Origin: DASRQZ01 sp964571275
GTDB lineage: Bacteria; Myxococcota_A; Polyangia; Fen-1088
Length of the DNA stretch: 64,000 nt
Assembly (NCBI GenBank): GCA_964571275.1
Contig: CAZNCQ010000006.1
Coordinates: 11,005 to 75,004 of the forward strand
Direction of reading: 5' to 3'
The notes beneath the pieces were generated by a model. That model saw only the letters and a list, made by a program, of their open reading frames with translations, ran no database searches and was not told the origin of the DNA. How positions within the stretch are numbered: position 1 is the stretch's first letter; each line of letters begins with the position of its first letter. The position numbers and the translations under genes were made by a program. Shown in pieces: positions 41,849 through 50,175 of this stretch.

Positions 41849-42379
41849 ATGACGGCTCACGATATCCCGACACCCGGCGCGTACGCGGGAGGGCTGGCTG
41901 CGTTCGAGCGTCTCACGGCGTGCTTTTACAAGAAGGTTCGCGCCGACGAGTTGCTGGCGCCGATCTTCGCCGAGATGAGCGAGGATCATCCGCAACACGT
42001 GGCCGCGTTTCTCGCGCAGTGCTTCGGTTGCGGGCACGCGTATTCCGGTGACCGCTCCGAGAACGAGGCCCTGAGGGAGATGGTCGGCAAGCACCTGGGC
42101 CGCCACCTGACCGAAGCGCAACGCCGCCGCTGGGTCGCGCTGCTGATGGACAGCGCCGACGAGGTCGGGCTGCCCAACGATCCCGAGTTTCGCTCGGCGT
42201 TCGCAGCCAAGATCGAGTGGGGCACGCGCATCGCCATCCAGAACTCGGCCGGGAACGAAAACCCGGTCCAGCCCGGCGACCACATCCCGCGCTTCGGTTG
42301 GGGCAGTGTGCGCGGGCCATACGAGATCGTCGGCAGCATCTGCGGCTTCGACCTCGACGACGAAGCAACGAAACGCTGA
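41849..42379 (+). CDS. Group II truncated hemoglobin-like protein
   Basis: 176-aa globin, divergent from the sensor kinase. FYKKVRADELLAPIF is the truncated-globin A/B-helix signature, AFLAQCFGCGHAYS replaces the usual group II FGGP region, His82 in MVGKHLGRHL is the proximal haem ligand and Trp95 (RRRWVALL) is the group II G8 Trp. The C-terminal 35 residues (WGTRIAIQNSAGNEN ... GDHIPRFGW) extend past the globin fold and are typical of this bacterial subgroup. Likely roles are NO/O2 handling. A redox role for the neighbouring PAS/GAF kinase is possible but not shown. Confidence 0.85.
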   Translation: MTAHDIPTPGAYAGGLAAFERLTACFYKKVRADELLAPIFAEMSEDHPQHVAAFLAQCFGCGHAYSGDRSENEALREMVGKHLGRHLTEAQRRRWVALLMDSADEVGLPNDPEFRSAFAAKIEWGTRIAIQNSAGNENPVQPGDHIPRFGWGSVRGPYEIVGSICGFDLDDEATKR

Positions 42380-42391
42380 AGAGACCGTCCG

Positions 42392-42799
42392 TCAGCTCAG
42401 CTTCTCCAGCAGCGCCCGCAGCTCGGCCTGCTGCGCGACCGTCAAACGCGCCAGGCGGGCGCCGAACGCCTCCGATAGCAGCGCGAGCCCGCGCGTCATC
42501 ACTTTGCGGCCCGCGGGCGTGACGATGAGGCGGTGCCGCCGGAGGTCGCTGGCGTCGATCTCGCGCCGCACGAAACCCGCGGCCTCGAGGCGCTTCAGGT
42601 TGACGGTCACCGTGGGCTTCGGCATGCACAGCTGCTCCGCCAGCTTGGCCGGGTGCGGATGCTCGTCGATCTCGGCGAGCACGAAGAGCTCCTTGGTCTC
42701 GAGCCCCAGGTCGCTCACCTCGCGCGCGACGCTGGTGATGACCGACATCAGGAGTTGGTAGTTGAGAGACCAGATCTTCGCCGCGTCGATCTTCACCAT
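42392..42799 (-). CDS. MarR family transcriptional regulator
   Basis: Dimeric winged-helix repressor, 135 aa. The winged HTH spans PAKLAEQLCMPKPTVTVNLKR and the wing, DLRRHRLIVTPAGRKVM, matches MarR consensus. Flanking helices form the dimer interface. It is divergently transcribed from the aldo/keto reductase gene, with a 100-base intergenic region carrying symmetric AT-rich sequences, so it most likely represses that gene and itself. AAGGGGG lies just before the ATG. The effector is unknown. Confidence 0.9.
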   Translation of the reverse strand: MVKIDAAKIWSLNYQLLMSVITSVAREVSDLGLETKELFVLAEIDEHPHPAKLAEQLCMPKPTVTVNLKRLEAAGFVRREIDASDLRRHRLIVTPAGRKVMTRGLALLSEAFGARLARLTVAQQAELRALLEKLS

Positions 42800-42820
42800 G
42801 CCCCCTTGCCGGGCGATTGA

Positions 42821-42879
42821 TTTAGTATTAAACCATCTCGCAAATGAACTACCTGCGTGTGTGAACTAAAGTAGCACAC
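42821..42879. promoter_or_regulatory. Candidate MarR operator region
   Basis: Between the MarR and aldo/keto reductase genes lie TTTAGTATTAAA (42821-42832, TTTA/TAAA arms) and GTGTG-11-CACAC (42859-42879). The hexamer ACTAAA occurs in the second element and, inverted, in the first. MarR proteins often bind such short AT-rich palindromes in divergent promoters. No direct evidence. Confidence 0.4.
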
Positions 42880-42901
42880 CCCAACCCTGGAGATGCATGC
42901 C

Positions 42902-43987
42902 ATGCCACTCGACCACTACGTCACGCTCGGCCGTTCCGGACTTCGCGTCAGCCCGCTCTGCCTCGGCACCATGACCTTCGGCGAGGATCTCGGCTGGGGC
43001 TCCAGCGTCGAGGAGTCACAGAAGATCATCGACCGGTACGTCGAGCTCGGCGGAAATTTCATCGACACGGCGAACTTCTACACGAAGAGCCACTCCGAGA
43101 AGATCATCGGCGATCACATCGGCCGCCACGCGGCCCGCCGCGACCGGTTGGTCATCGCCACGAAGTTCAGCGGCAATCTCTATCCCGGCGATCCCAACGG
43201 CGGCGGCTCGGGGCGCAAGTCCGTCGTCGCGGCGTGCGAGAACTCGCTGCGGCGCCTGCAGACCGACTACATCGATCTGTACTGGCTGCACAACTGGGAC
43301 ATGCACACGCCGATCGAAGAGACCATGGCCGCGCTCGAGGATCTCGTGCGCGCCGGCAAGGTGCGCTACCTCGGCGTGTCGGACACGCCGGCGTGGAAGA
43401 TCGCCGAGGCGAACGTGACGGCACGGTTCCGGGGCTGGTCGGCGTTCATCGGCCTGCAGATCGAGTACTCGCTGCTCGAGCGGACCGTCGAGCAGGAGCT
43501 GGTCCCCATGGCGCACGAGCTCGGCCTCGGCATCACGCCGTGGTCGCCGCTCAAGAGCGGCGCGCTCAGCGGCAAGTACACGCGCAAGAACGCTGGTCAA
43601 CTGAAGGGCGACCGCGGCACCTTCCTCGACCCCTTCCTCAACGAGAAGACCTACGCGCTGATCGATGAGCTGGAGGTGATCGCCAAGCAGCACGACAGCA
43701 CCGTGGCGCGCGTCGCGCTGGCGTGGCTGCGGGCCCAGCCCGGCGTGACGTCGACGATCATCGGCGCGCGCCGGATCGGTCAGCTCGAAGACAACCTGCA
43801 AGCTCTCGCGCTCCAGCTCACGGCGGAGAATCTGTCGCGGCTGGATGCGCTCACGAAGCCGGCGCTCGGGTTCCCGCAGCATATGCAGGCCTGGTTCCCG
43901 GCCATCCACAACGGCGGAACCAGCGTCAACGGCGTCCAGATGCCGCCGTCGGGCTTTGTGATGGAAAAGGGCGACAAGCCCTACTGA
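42902..43987 (+). CDS. Aldo/keto reductase
   Basis: NADPH-dependent TIM-barrel reductase, 361 aa. LGRSGLRVSPLCLGTMTFG opens the protein. The tetrad is visible: Asp and Tyr in FIDTANFYTKSHSE, Lys in VIATKF and His in YWLHNWD. GWSAFIGLQIEYSLLERTVE and PWSPLKSGALSGKY are further signatures, and the cofactor segment TIIGARRIGQLEDNL is intact. I start it at the ATG at 42902, nine bases after GGAG, which gives the family N-terminus; an ATG at 42893 is also in frame. Probably regulated by the divergent MarR protein. Confidence 0.93.
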   Translation: MPLDHYVTLGRSGLRVSPLCLGTMTFGEDLGWGSSVEESQKIIDRYVELGGNFIDTANFYTKSHSEKIIGDHIGRHAARRDRLVIATKFSGNLYPGDPNGGGSGRKSVVAACENSLRRLQTDYIDLYWLHNWDMHTPIEETMAALEDLVRAGKVRYLGVSDTPAWKIAEANVTARFRGWSAFIGLQIEYSLLERTVEQELVPMAHELGLGITPWSPLKSGALSGKYTRKNAGQLKGDRGTFLDPFLNEKTYALIDELEVIAKQHDSTVARVALAWLRAQPGVTSTIIGARRIGQLEDNLQALALQLTAENLSRLDALTKPALGFPQHMQAWFPAIHNGGTSVNGVQMPPSGFVMEKGDKPY

Positions 43988-44015
43988 GGTCCGTCACCCT
44001 GCAGACCAACCGCGC

Positions 44016-45806
44016 TCACGATCGCTCCGGCACGTAGTAGAGCCGGAGCGACGCGCCCACGCGTACGACGGGCTCGAACGCCTTGATCCAGTCGAACGCA
44101 TCCACCGGATCGACGTGGAACTGGTACGACGCGCCCGGTGCACACGACTCGCGACGGAAGCTGAAATGCAGTCCGGAGCGATAGAACTGCTCGCTCAGAA
44201 CGATCCAGCCGGGCGCCGGCCGTCCCGGCTCGAGCGGGAGCATCTTTGGCATTGCCGAATCACATGGGTTGACGATCGCGAACAGCCCGTAGTGGACCTC
44301 GCTGACGCCGCGCGCGGCGAGCTCGCGCTTGAGGAGGAGCATGTCCTGGCCCCAATCGAGATCGGAATCGATGAGGGCGTGTCCGGGCTCGTGGCCGGCC
44401 AGCGGATTGAAGTAGGCCATGAGCTGAGGGCGCGCGCGCGCGACCGACGCGACATTGATGGCGATCAACAGACCGACCGCTGCCGCCGCAATCGCGCGGG
44501 GTCGCGGCGCCAGCGCCTCGATCCACGGCACCAGGACGCGCGCGGCAAAGATCGCCAGCAGCGGCACGACGATCAGCATGTGCCGCAGGCCGATGTTGAC
44601 GGTGATGATGGCGGAGAACGCCAGCGCGGCGAGCGCCGCCAGTCCAGCCCCGACGCCGCGCGTGCCGGGAGCGCCGAGCCCGCCGCGGCCCGCGCGCCGG
44701 AACGCCGCCAGCGCCACGCCCGCGGCAGCGGCGACCAGCGCCAAGAACGGCAACGGCGACTTCAACGCCAGGCCGACCAGGTAGAAGCTGCGGAAGCCAT
44801 GCTCGCGCGTCTGGCCATACAGGAAGGCGAGGTGGCCGTGAACGTCGTGGGCGCGCAGGAACAGGTACCCGTGCCAGAACTCCGGAGCGGGCAGCGGAAG
44901 CCGGGCGAGCCACGCGAGAAACGCGGAGCGCTGGCCGACCGGGGCCAGCGCGGGCGTACCGTCGTAGTCCATCGGGGGCAAGTCCTCGAGGCGGCCGACA
45001 GAGAAGCGGTAGCCGGCCCACACGACGACCAGCGCGGCGAGCGCCGCCAGAGCCACCTGCGTGGCCAGCGCGCGCCCGCGCGTCGCGGCGGCTCCGTCCC
45101 CCAACCACCGGCCACGCGTCGCGCGCCGGCCGCCGAGCCACGCCACCGCGAGCACGCCGCACAGGATCGGCGCGGTCAACTTGCACAGCGACGCCAGCGC
45201 CAGCGCCGCCCCCACCAACACCGCGCGGCCGCGCGTGGGCCCGTCGGCCCAGCGATCGAGCGCGAGCAAGAACCCCAGCATGGTGGCCACGGCCGCGATG
45301 TCCGTCGTCGCGAAGCCGGCATGACCGAGCAGCGGCGGGTACGTCGCGACGAGCGCGGTCGCGAGGAACGCCGCGCGAGTCTGCTTTCTTCCCCCGGCGA
45401 GCGCGAACGTGAACCCCAGCGCCAGCAGCAGCCACGGGATCGTGCCCAGGCGCGCGAGCATCAGCGTGCGCGCGCCGCCGCCGTCGAGCAGCGAGATGCC
45501 CACGTCCCATACGCCCGAGTCGGGCGTGACCGGCCCCGGTAATCGAACGCCCGCCAGGTACGGGCCGAGCGCCGTCAGCACCTTGGGCAGCGGTGGATTC
45601 TCCGTCCACCAGCGGTAGGTCCCGAACTGCCACCACTCCATCCCGGTCGCCAGGTGGTGCGGCTCGTCGAACGTCATCGACAGCGCGGACGCCGACGCCA
45701 CCGTCCAGACGACCGCGGCCACGACGAACACGAGGGCGAGCACGAGGAAAGCCGAAGGCGGAAGATTCCTCTCACCCCGCACCTGCCCGTCCCGCTCATG
45801 TTCCAC
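44016..45806 (-). CDS. GT39-type (PMT/ArnT-like) membrane glycosyltransferase
   Basis: Polytopic protein of 596 aa. The N-terminal loop FDEPHHLATGMEWWQ contains the catalytic Asp-Glu of the GT-C (GT39/GT83) fold, and WTENPPLPKVL is the next conserved segment. At least nine hydrophobic helices follow and a final periplasmic domain of about 150 residues contains DLDWGQDMLLLKRELAARGV, typical of this membrane subgroup. It would move a sugar from a lipid carrier to protein or lipid. Start GTG. It lies next to the WbsX-like gene, so both may act on surface polysaccharide or glycoprotein. Confidence 0.85.
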   Translation of the reverse strand: MEHERDGQVRGERNLPPSAFLVLALVFVVAAVVWTVASASALSMTFDEPHHLATGMEWWQFGTYRWWTENPPLPKVLTALGPYLAGVRLPGPVTPDSGVWDVGISLLDGGGARTLMLARLGTIPWLLLALGFTFALAGGRKQTRAAFLATALVATYPPLLGHAGFATTDIAAVATMLGFLLALDRWADGPTRGRAVLVGAALALASLCKLTAPILCGVLAVAWLGGRRATRGRWLGDGAAATRGRALATQVALAALAALVVVWAGYRFSVGRLEDLPPMDYDGTPALAPVGQRSAFLAWLARLPLPAPEFWHGYLFLRAHDVHGHLAFLYGQTREHGFRSFYLVGLALKSPLPFLALVAAAAGVALAAFRRAGRGGLGAPGTRGVGAGLAALAALAFSAIITVNIGLRHMLIVVPLLAIFAARVLVPWIEALAPRPRAIAAAAVGLLIAINVASVARARPQLMAYFNPLAGHEPGHALIDSDLDWGQDMLLLKRELAARGVSEVHYGLFAIVNPCDSAMPKMLPLEPGRPAPGWIVLSEQFYRSGLHFSFRRESCAPGASYQFHVDPVDAFDWIKAFEPVVRVGASLRLYYVPERS

Positions 45807-45896
45807 GCCGTTGTCTCCCCGAAGATTCGTCCGCCGCTGGTCGGCGGCGCCGCCGCGAGTATAGCGAAGGTCGGGGCGCGCCCGCGTGTCATTCGT

Positions 45897-46985
45897 TCAC
45901 GCGCGGCCGTCTCGCACCGCCTCGATCCAGGCGAGCCCGAAGCGGGTGTCGGGCTCGAGGTAGTGTCCCTCGCTCCATTCGTTGAGAGAGGCGACGAACA
46001 CCGCCTGCTCGTCGGGGGGAAGGCCGCCGGCGCGCGCGTGCGCCACGGCGCGTGCCACCGCTGCGCGAAAACGCTCGGGGTGCTCGCCGGTGACGACCGG
46101 CGACCAGGGGTAACGGTCGGGTCGGGTGGCGCCGAAGTCGGCGCCGCGCGGGGAGGCGTCCCAGCCCGGAGACACAGAGGGGTGGTACGGGAGCCGCGCG
46201 CGCGCCGCAAACAGCGGCCACTCGCGCGCTCGCAGCGCCGCCCGCTCCTGGTAATCTTGCACGGGCGGGCCTCTCCAATCGGGCAGGAGAACATAGTGCG
46301 TGACGCTGTCGAAGCCCGCGTCCGCCACCTGCCCGATGACGTCCGCGCTGGGATCGATCGCCGCCAGGTGCAACGGCGGCAGGCCGGCCGACGCGAGCAT
46401 CGCTCGCGCATTCGCGATCGCCGCGCGAGCGCCGTCGAGACCGAGCTCGCGGAGAAAGAACGTCGAGTCGAAGATCGACAGGTAGGCGCGGCCGCCCAGC
46501 CGGATGTATTCCTCGCGGACGAAGTAGCGCTCGGCCAGGTAGCGCACCAGCGCGACGAAGTCGTCGACGTCGGTGGGCACGAGACGGTCGGGGTCGATCA
46601 CCGCAACGTCAGCGCGGCGCACCGGGAGCACGCGGCGAGGCATGCGGTTCGCCCACATGATCGCGAACGGAAAGCGCCGGCCGGCGAGGCTGCCGAGAAA
46701 GCCGAGGTCGATCGCATCCTGGAACACGCGCTTGCCGCGGCACCAGAAGAACCCGAACACCAGACCGTCGACACCGTGGTCGCGGCAGAGAGCGACGCGA
46801 CGCTCGACGGCGGCGGGATCGCGATCGTCGTAGCGGCCCCAGAGCGGCAAGCGCGGCTGCACGTGCCCCGGGAAGCGAGGCCGGCTCTCGAAGACCAGAT
46901 CCCACTCGGTGAAGCCGGGATAGTAGCGCTGGTCGCGCTCCGGGATCGGATGCCAACCCGGGTAGACATAGGCGAGGACCCGCAC
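45897..46985 (-). CDS. WbsX-like (GH99-like domain) glycosyltransferase/hydrolase family protein
   Basis: 362-aa protein with the WbsX signatures: YVYPGWHPIPERDQ...GFTEWD, RYDDRDPAAVERRV, GVDGLVFGFFW and the final NEWSEGHYLEPD. WbsX proteins are encoded in O-antigen and capsule loci and have a GH99-like TIM barrel. Whether they build or cut glycans is unresolved. No signal peptide or membrane segment. Start GTG at 46985 without a clear ribosome-binding site. The GT39-type gene lies 90 bases downstream on the same strand. Confidence 0.88.
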   Translation of the reverse strand: MRVLAYVYPGWHPIPERDQRYYPGFTEWDLVFESRPRFPGHVQPRLPLWGRYDDRDPAAVERRVALCRDHGVDGLVFGFFWCRGKRVFQDAIDLGFLGSLAGRRFPFAIMWANRMPRRVLPVRRADVAVIDPDRLVPTDVDDFVALVRYLAERYFVREEYIRLGGRAYLSIFDSTFFLRELGLDGARAAIANARAMLASAGLPPLHLAAIDPSADVIGQVADAGFDSVTHYVLLPDWRGPPVQDYQERAALRAREWPLFAARARLPYHPSVSPGWDASPRGADFGATRPDRYPWSPVVTGEHPERFRAAVARAVAHARAGGLPPDEQAVFVASLNEWSEGHYLEPDTRFGLAWIEAVRDGRA

Positions 46986-47041
46986 GGGGGCGCAACACTA
47001 CATCGGTTGCCACCTTCACGAGCCCCGTTGCGTTCACGAGG

Positions 47042-47074
47042 AGGCGGCGGAGCGTCCCGGCGTCACTCCGCCGC
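47042..47074. terminator. Perfect 10-bp hairpin after the alpha/beta hydrolase gene
   Basis: GGCGGCGGAG pairs with CTCCGCCGCC around a 13-base loop, starting about 12 bases past the hydrolase stop on the minus strand. Its position between two leftward genes suggests a terminator; there is no T-tract. Confidence 0.6.
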
Positions 47075-47085
47075 CCCACCTCACG

Positions 47086-47910
47086 TCATCCCTTGAGGAA
47101 CGCGAGCAAGTCGGCGTTGATCGTCTCGGCTTGCGTGGTCGGCATGCCGTGCGGAAAGCCTTTGTAGGTCTTGAGCGTTCCGTTCTTGACGAGCTTCGCC
47201 GACAGCGGCCCGGCATCGGCGTAGGGAACGATCTGATCGTCGTCGCCGTGCATGACCAGCACGGGGATCGTGATCTTCTTGAGATCCTCGGTGAAGTCGG
47301 TCTGCGAGAAGGCGACGACGCCGTCGTAGTGGGCCTTGGCGCCACCCATCATGCCCTGACGCCACCAGTTCTGGATGATAGCCTCCGAGACCTTCGCGCC
47401 GGGCCGGTTGAAGCCGTAAAAGGGCCCCGCCGGAAGGTCGCGATAGAATTGCGAGCGATTGGCCGCGAGCTGCGCCTGCAATCCGTCGAACACCTCCTTG
47501 GGGAGCCCGCCCGGATTGGCCGCGGTCTTCAACATCAACGGCGGCACGGATGAGATGAGCACGGCCTTCGCGGCGCGGCCCTCGCCGTGCCGGCCCAGGT
47601 AGCGCACGACCTCGCCGCCGCCGGTCGAGTGACCGATGTGCACGGCCTTCTTGAGATCGAGATGCGCGGTGAGCGCGGCCAGATCGTCGGCGTAGTGATC
47701 CATGTCGTGACCTTCGCCGGTCTGTGAGGATCGGCCGTGACCGCGACGGTCATGCGCGATGACGCGATAGCCTTGGCGCAGAAAGAAGAGCATCTGCGTG
47801 TCCCAATCATCCGCCGACAGGGGCCAGCCATGGCTGAACACGAGCGGCTGTCCCTTGCCCCAATCCTTGAAATAGATCTCGACTCCGTCCTTGGTCGTAA
47901 TGGTCGGCAT
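47086..47910 (-). CDS. Alpha/beta hydrolase (non-heme chloroperoxidase-like)
   Basis: 274-aa cytoplasmic enzyme. The nucleophile elbow is GHSTGG (Ser95), Asp lies in HGDDDQIVP near 226 and His in FPHGMP near 255, so the triad is complete. Oxyanion-hole HGWP (27-30) and DRRGHGRSS are family motifs. Close relatives are named non-heme chloroperoxidases or esterases; physiological activity is probably ester or lactone hydrolysis. A perfect hairpin follows the gene. Confidence 0.92.
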   Translation of the reverse strand: MPTITTKDGVEIYFKDWGKGQPLVFSHGWPLSADDWDTQMLFFLRQGYRVIAHDRRGHGRSSQTGEGHDMDHYADDLAALTAHLDLKKAVHIGHSTGGGEVVRYLGRHGEGRAAKAVLISSVPPLMLKTAANPGGLPKEVFDGLQAQLAANRSQFYRDLPAGPFYGFNRPGAKVSEAIIQNWWRQGMMGGAKAHYDGVVAFSQTDFTEDLKKITIPVLVMHGDDDQIVPYADAGPLSAKLVKNGTLKTYKGFPHGMPTTQAETINADLLAFLKG

Positions 47911-48083
47911 GCAGACTCCTTGCGTGAGCTTTCTGGACGAGCGGTGCTCATCGATGGCGGAAACCTGGGGAACGTGGACATCCTGCCCGGGCGAACAATC
48001 CGGACTCGGCCTGACATGCGCGCCGAGGCGCGCAGCCCACCGCCCGAGTTTGACACAGACGCGGGCGGCTCAAGATTCGGGTC

Positions 48084-48644
48084 ATGAGCACACCTGGTTC
48101 TTTCGCGTCGGACATCGGCGAGATCCGCAAGCGGGCTCGCGAACATCTCGAGCAGGGAGCGCTGACTCCCAACTATGGCGGCGACGTCGAGACGGCCATC
48201 TCACTCCTGAACGACGCAGTGGCGACCGAGATCGTCTGCGTCTTGCGCTATCGCTTTCATGCGATCGCGGCCGCGGGCATCGCGAGCGACGCGGTCAAGG
48301 ATGAGTTCGAGGAGCACGCCGACGAGGAAGAGCGTCACTTGCTCTGGATCGCCGAACGCATCAACCAGCTCGGCGGCAAGCCGGACCTGAACCCGGCCGG
48401 CGTCTCGGCGCGCTCCGCCACCGAGTACGTGGAAGGCGAGAACCTCGTCGACATGATCAGGGAGAACCTGATCGCCGAGCGCATCGTCATCGAGACCTAT
48501 CGCGACCTCATCCGCTACTTCGCGGACAAGGATCCCACGACGCGATCATTGCTCGAAAAGGTGCTCGCGCAGGAAGAGGATCACGCGAACGACATGCACG
48601 ACCTGCTCGTCGCCCACGAGGGCTGGCCGATGCTGGATCACTAG
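48084..48644 (+). CDS. Ferritin-like domain protein (bacterioferritin/Dps-type)
   Basis: Four-helix-bundle protein of 186 aa with a ferritin di-iron pattern: Glu in DAVATEIVCVLRYRFH, EExxH in EHADEEERHLLW, Glu in NLIAERIVIETYR and EExxH-like EEDHANDMHDLL. No haem-binding Met motif was identified, so it may be a DUF892/bacterioferritin-like iron store or stress protein rather than true Bfr. The ATG at 48084 begins the helical region after a short leader. It may protect against iron-driven oxidative damage. Confidence 0.82.
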   Translation: MSTPGSFASDIGEIRKRAREHLEQGALTPNYGGDVETAISLLNDAVATEIVCVLRYRFHAIAAAGIASDAVKDEFEEHADEEERHLLWIAERINQLGGKPDLNPAGVSARSATEYVEGENLVDMIRENLIAERIVIETYRDLIRYFADKDPTTRSLLEKVLAQEEDHANDMHDLLVAHEGWPMLDH

Positions 48645-48804
48645 CGCCGTGCGCAGAGCGACGGCTTCTCGGCGCTAGGCCCGACGGGGCCGCAATCTTC
48701 AATTGCGGGATTGCGCCTGGAGACCGAGACCTCCTCTTGCGGCCTTCGCCGAGGCTCCCCACTTTTCTCGTCCTCCTCGACGACCGAGGAGGCGGAGGAA
48801 TCGA

Positions 48805-49614
48805 GTGCTCGTGGCGCGCGTTGCACGAATCGGCGAACGGATGTCGGCGCGGGTCCTCGGACCTGTGGGCCGGAGCGCCGGCCGCTTCGTGGCCGACTCC
48901 GGACGGCTCCTCCTGTTCGTCGCGGTCGGGGCGCGGCGAATCGTGAGCGCGCCCTTCCGGTTGCCCCAGATCGCGGCGCAGCTCGAGTTCATCGGAGGGC
49001 GCTCGATCGGCGTCGTCGCGCTGTCGGCGATCTTCACCGGGCTCGTCCTGGCGCTGCAGGGCTACAGCGTGCTGGTTCGCTTCGGCAGCGAGAACCTGGT
49101 CGGCTCGCTGGTCGCCCTCAGCCTGACGCGCGAGCTGGCGCCCGTGCTGGCCGCCCTCATGGTGACGGCGCGGGCCGGCTCGGCCACCGCGGCGATCATC
49201 GGGAACATGGCGGTCACCGAGCAGATCGACGCGCTCCGCTCGCTGGCCATCGATCCGATGAGCTATCTGGTCTCGCCGCGGCTGGTGGCGGCGGTCCTGT
49301 CGCTGCCGATCTTGACGGCGTTGTTCTCGCTCGCGGGCATCGCCGCCGCGTTCCTCTTCGGCGTCTCGGTGCTCGGCCTCGACGGGCTGGCGTTCATGTC
49401 GAATGTTCGGTCCTCGGTCCAGGTCAAGGACGTGTCGGTGGGACTGTGGAAGGCGGTGGTCTTCGGCGTGATCATCGCCGCGGTCTCCACGTTTCGCGGG
49501 TACGAGGCCCGGGGCGGCGCGCAGGGCGTGGGCCGCGCCACCAGCCGCACCGTCGTCGAGAGCGCCGTGCTCATCCTCAGCGGTGACTACGTCATGACCG
49601 CCCTCTTCTTCTGA
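48805..49614 (+). CDS. mlaE: MlaE-family ABC transporter permease
   Basis: Inner-membrane permease of the Mla (phospholipid/retrograde lipid transport) system, 269 aa, five to six helices. LSLTRELAPVLAALMVTARA and MAVTEQIDALRSLAIDPMSYLVSPR are the MlaE domain signatures that contact the ATPase. I start it at GTG 48805, six bases after GGAGG; ATG 48841 is the main alternative. The MlaD gene follows after 27 bases and MlaC/TolC after that. The ATPase (MlaF) expected before the permease is absent here. Confidence 0.9.
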   Translation: MLVARVARIGERMSARVLGPVGRSAGRFVADSGRLLLFVAVGARRIVSAPFRLPQIAAQLEFIGGRSIGVVALSAIFTGLVLALQGYSVLVRFGSENLVGSLVALSLTRELAPVLAALMVTARAGSATAAIIGNMAVTEQIDALRSLAIDPMSYLVSPRLVAAVLSLPILTALFSLAGIAAAFLFGVSVLGLDGLAFMSNVRSSVQVKDVSVGLWKAVVFGVIIAAVSTFRGYEARGGAQGVGRATSRTVVESAVLILSGDYVMTALFF

Positions 49615-49641
49615 GGACGATCGGGCCGGGCGGAGCCTTGC

Positions 49642-50175
49642 ATGCTCGACTACACCAAGACCGAGATCATCGCCGGCATGTTCCTGATCCTCGGGTTGAT
49701 CGCGCTCGCGTATCTTTCAGTCTCGATAGGCGGGCTGAAGATCGTCCCCGCGCACACGTACGGTGTCTCGGCGCGGTTCTCGAACATCGGCGACCTCAAA
49801 CAGCGCGCGCCGGTGAAGATGGCGGGCGTGACCGTCGGCGAGGTGCGCAGCATTCACCTGGCGGACTACTACGCGTCGGTGACGATGACGGTCGACAGGA
49901 CGCTCGCGCTCCCCGAGGACACCATCGCCTCGATCTCGACGGCGGGCCTGCTCGGTGAGTCGTACGTGTCGCTGTCGCCGGGCGCGTCCGACCGCAACCT
50001 GCCGCCGGGCGGCCGCATCGTGCACACCGAGCCCGCGGTGAACGTGGTCGACCTCATCAGCCGCTTTGCCTTCGGCGGCGCGGGCGCGGCATCGACCGGC
50101 GGCAGCTCGGGTCATGCCGCACCGGCCCCACCCTCACCCAAGAACCCCGCTCCACGAAAGGAACAACTCCGATGA
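49642..50175 (+). CDS. mlaD: MCE-domain substrate-binding protein (MlaD-like)
   Basis: 177-aa periplasmic protein held by one N-terminal helix (about 9-28). TEIIAGMFLILGLIALAYLS leads into the MCE domain with FSNIGDLKQRAPVKMAGVTVG and the hydrophobic ISTAGLLGESYVSLSPG loop, as in MlaD. MlaD hexamers form the lipid pore attached to MlaE. The tail is Gly/Ala/Pro-rich. Its stop overlaps the next start (ATGA), so it is translated with the TolC-MlaC fusion. Confidence 0.92.
   Translation: MLDYTKTEIIAGMFLILGLIALAYLSVSIGGLKIVPAHTYGVSARFSNIGDLKQRAPVKMAGVTVGEVRSIHLADYYASVTMTVDRTLALPEDTIASISTAGLLGESYVSLSPGASDRNLPPGGRIVHTEPAVNVVDLISRFAFGGAGAASTGGSSGHAAPAPPSPKNPAPRKEQLR

Noticed and set aside
44115..45542. 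475-codon plus-strand frame opposite the GT39-type gene
   Set aside because: Composition is antisense-like (Arg/Gln/Ala) without motifs.
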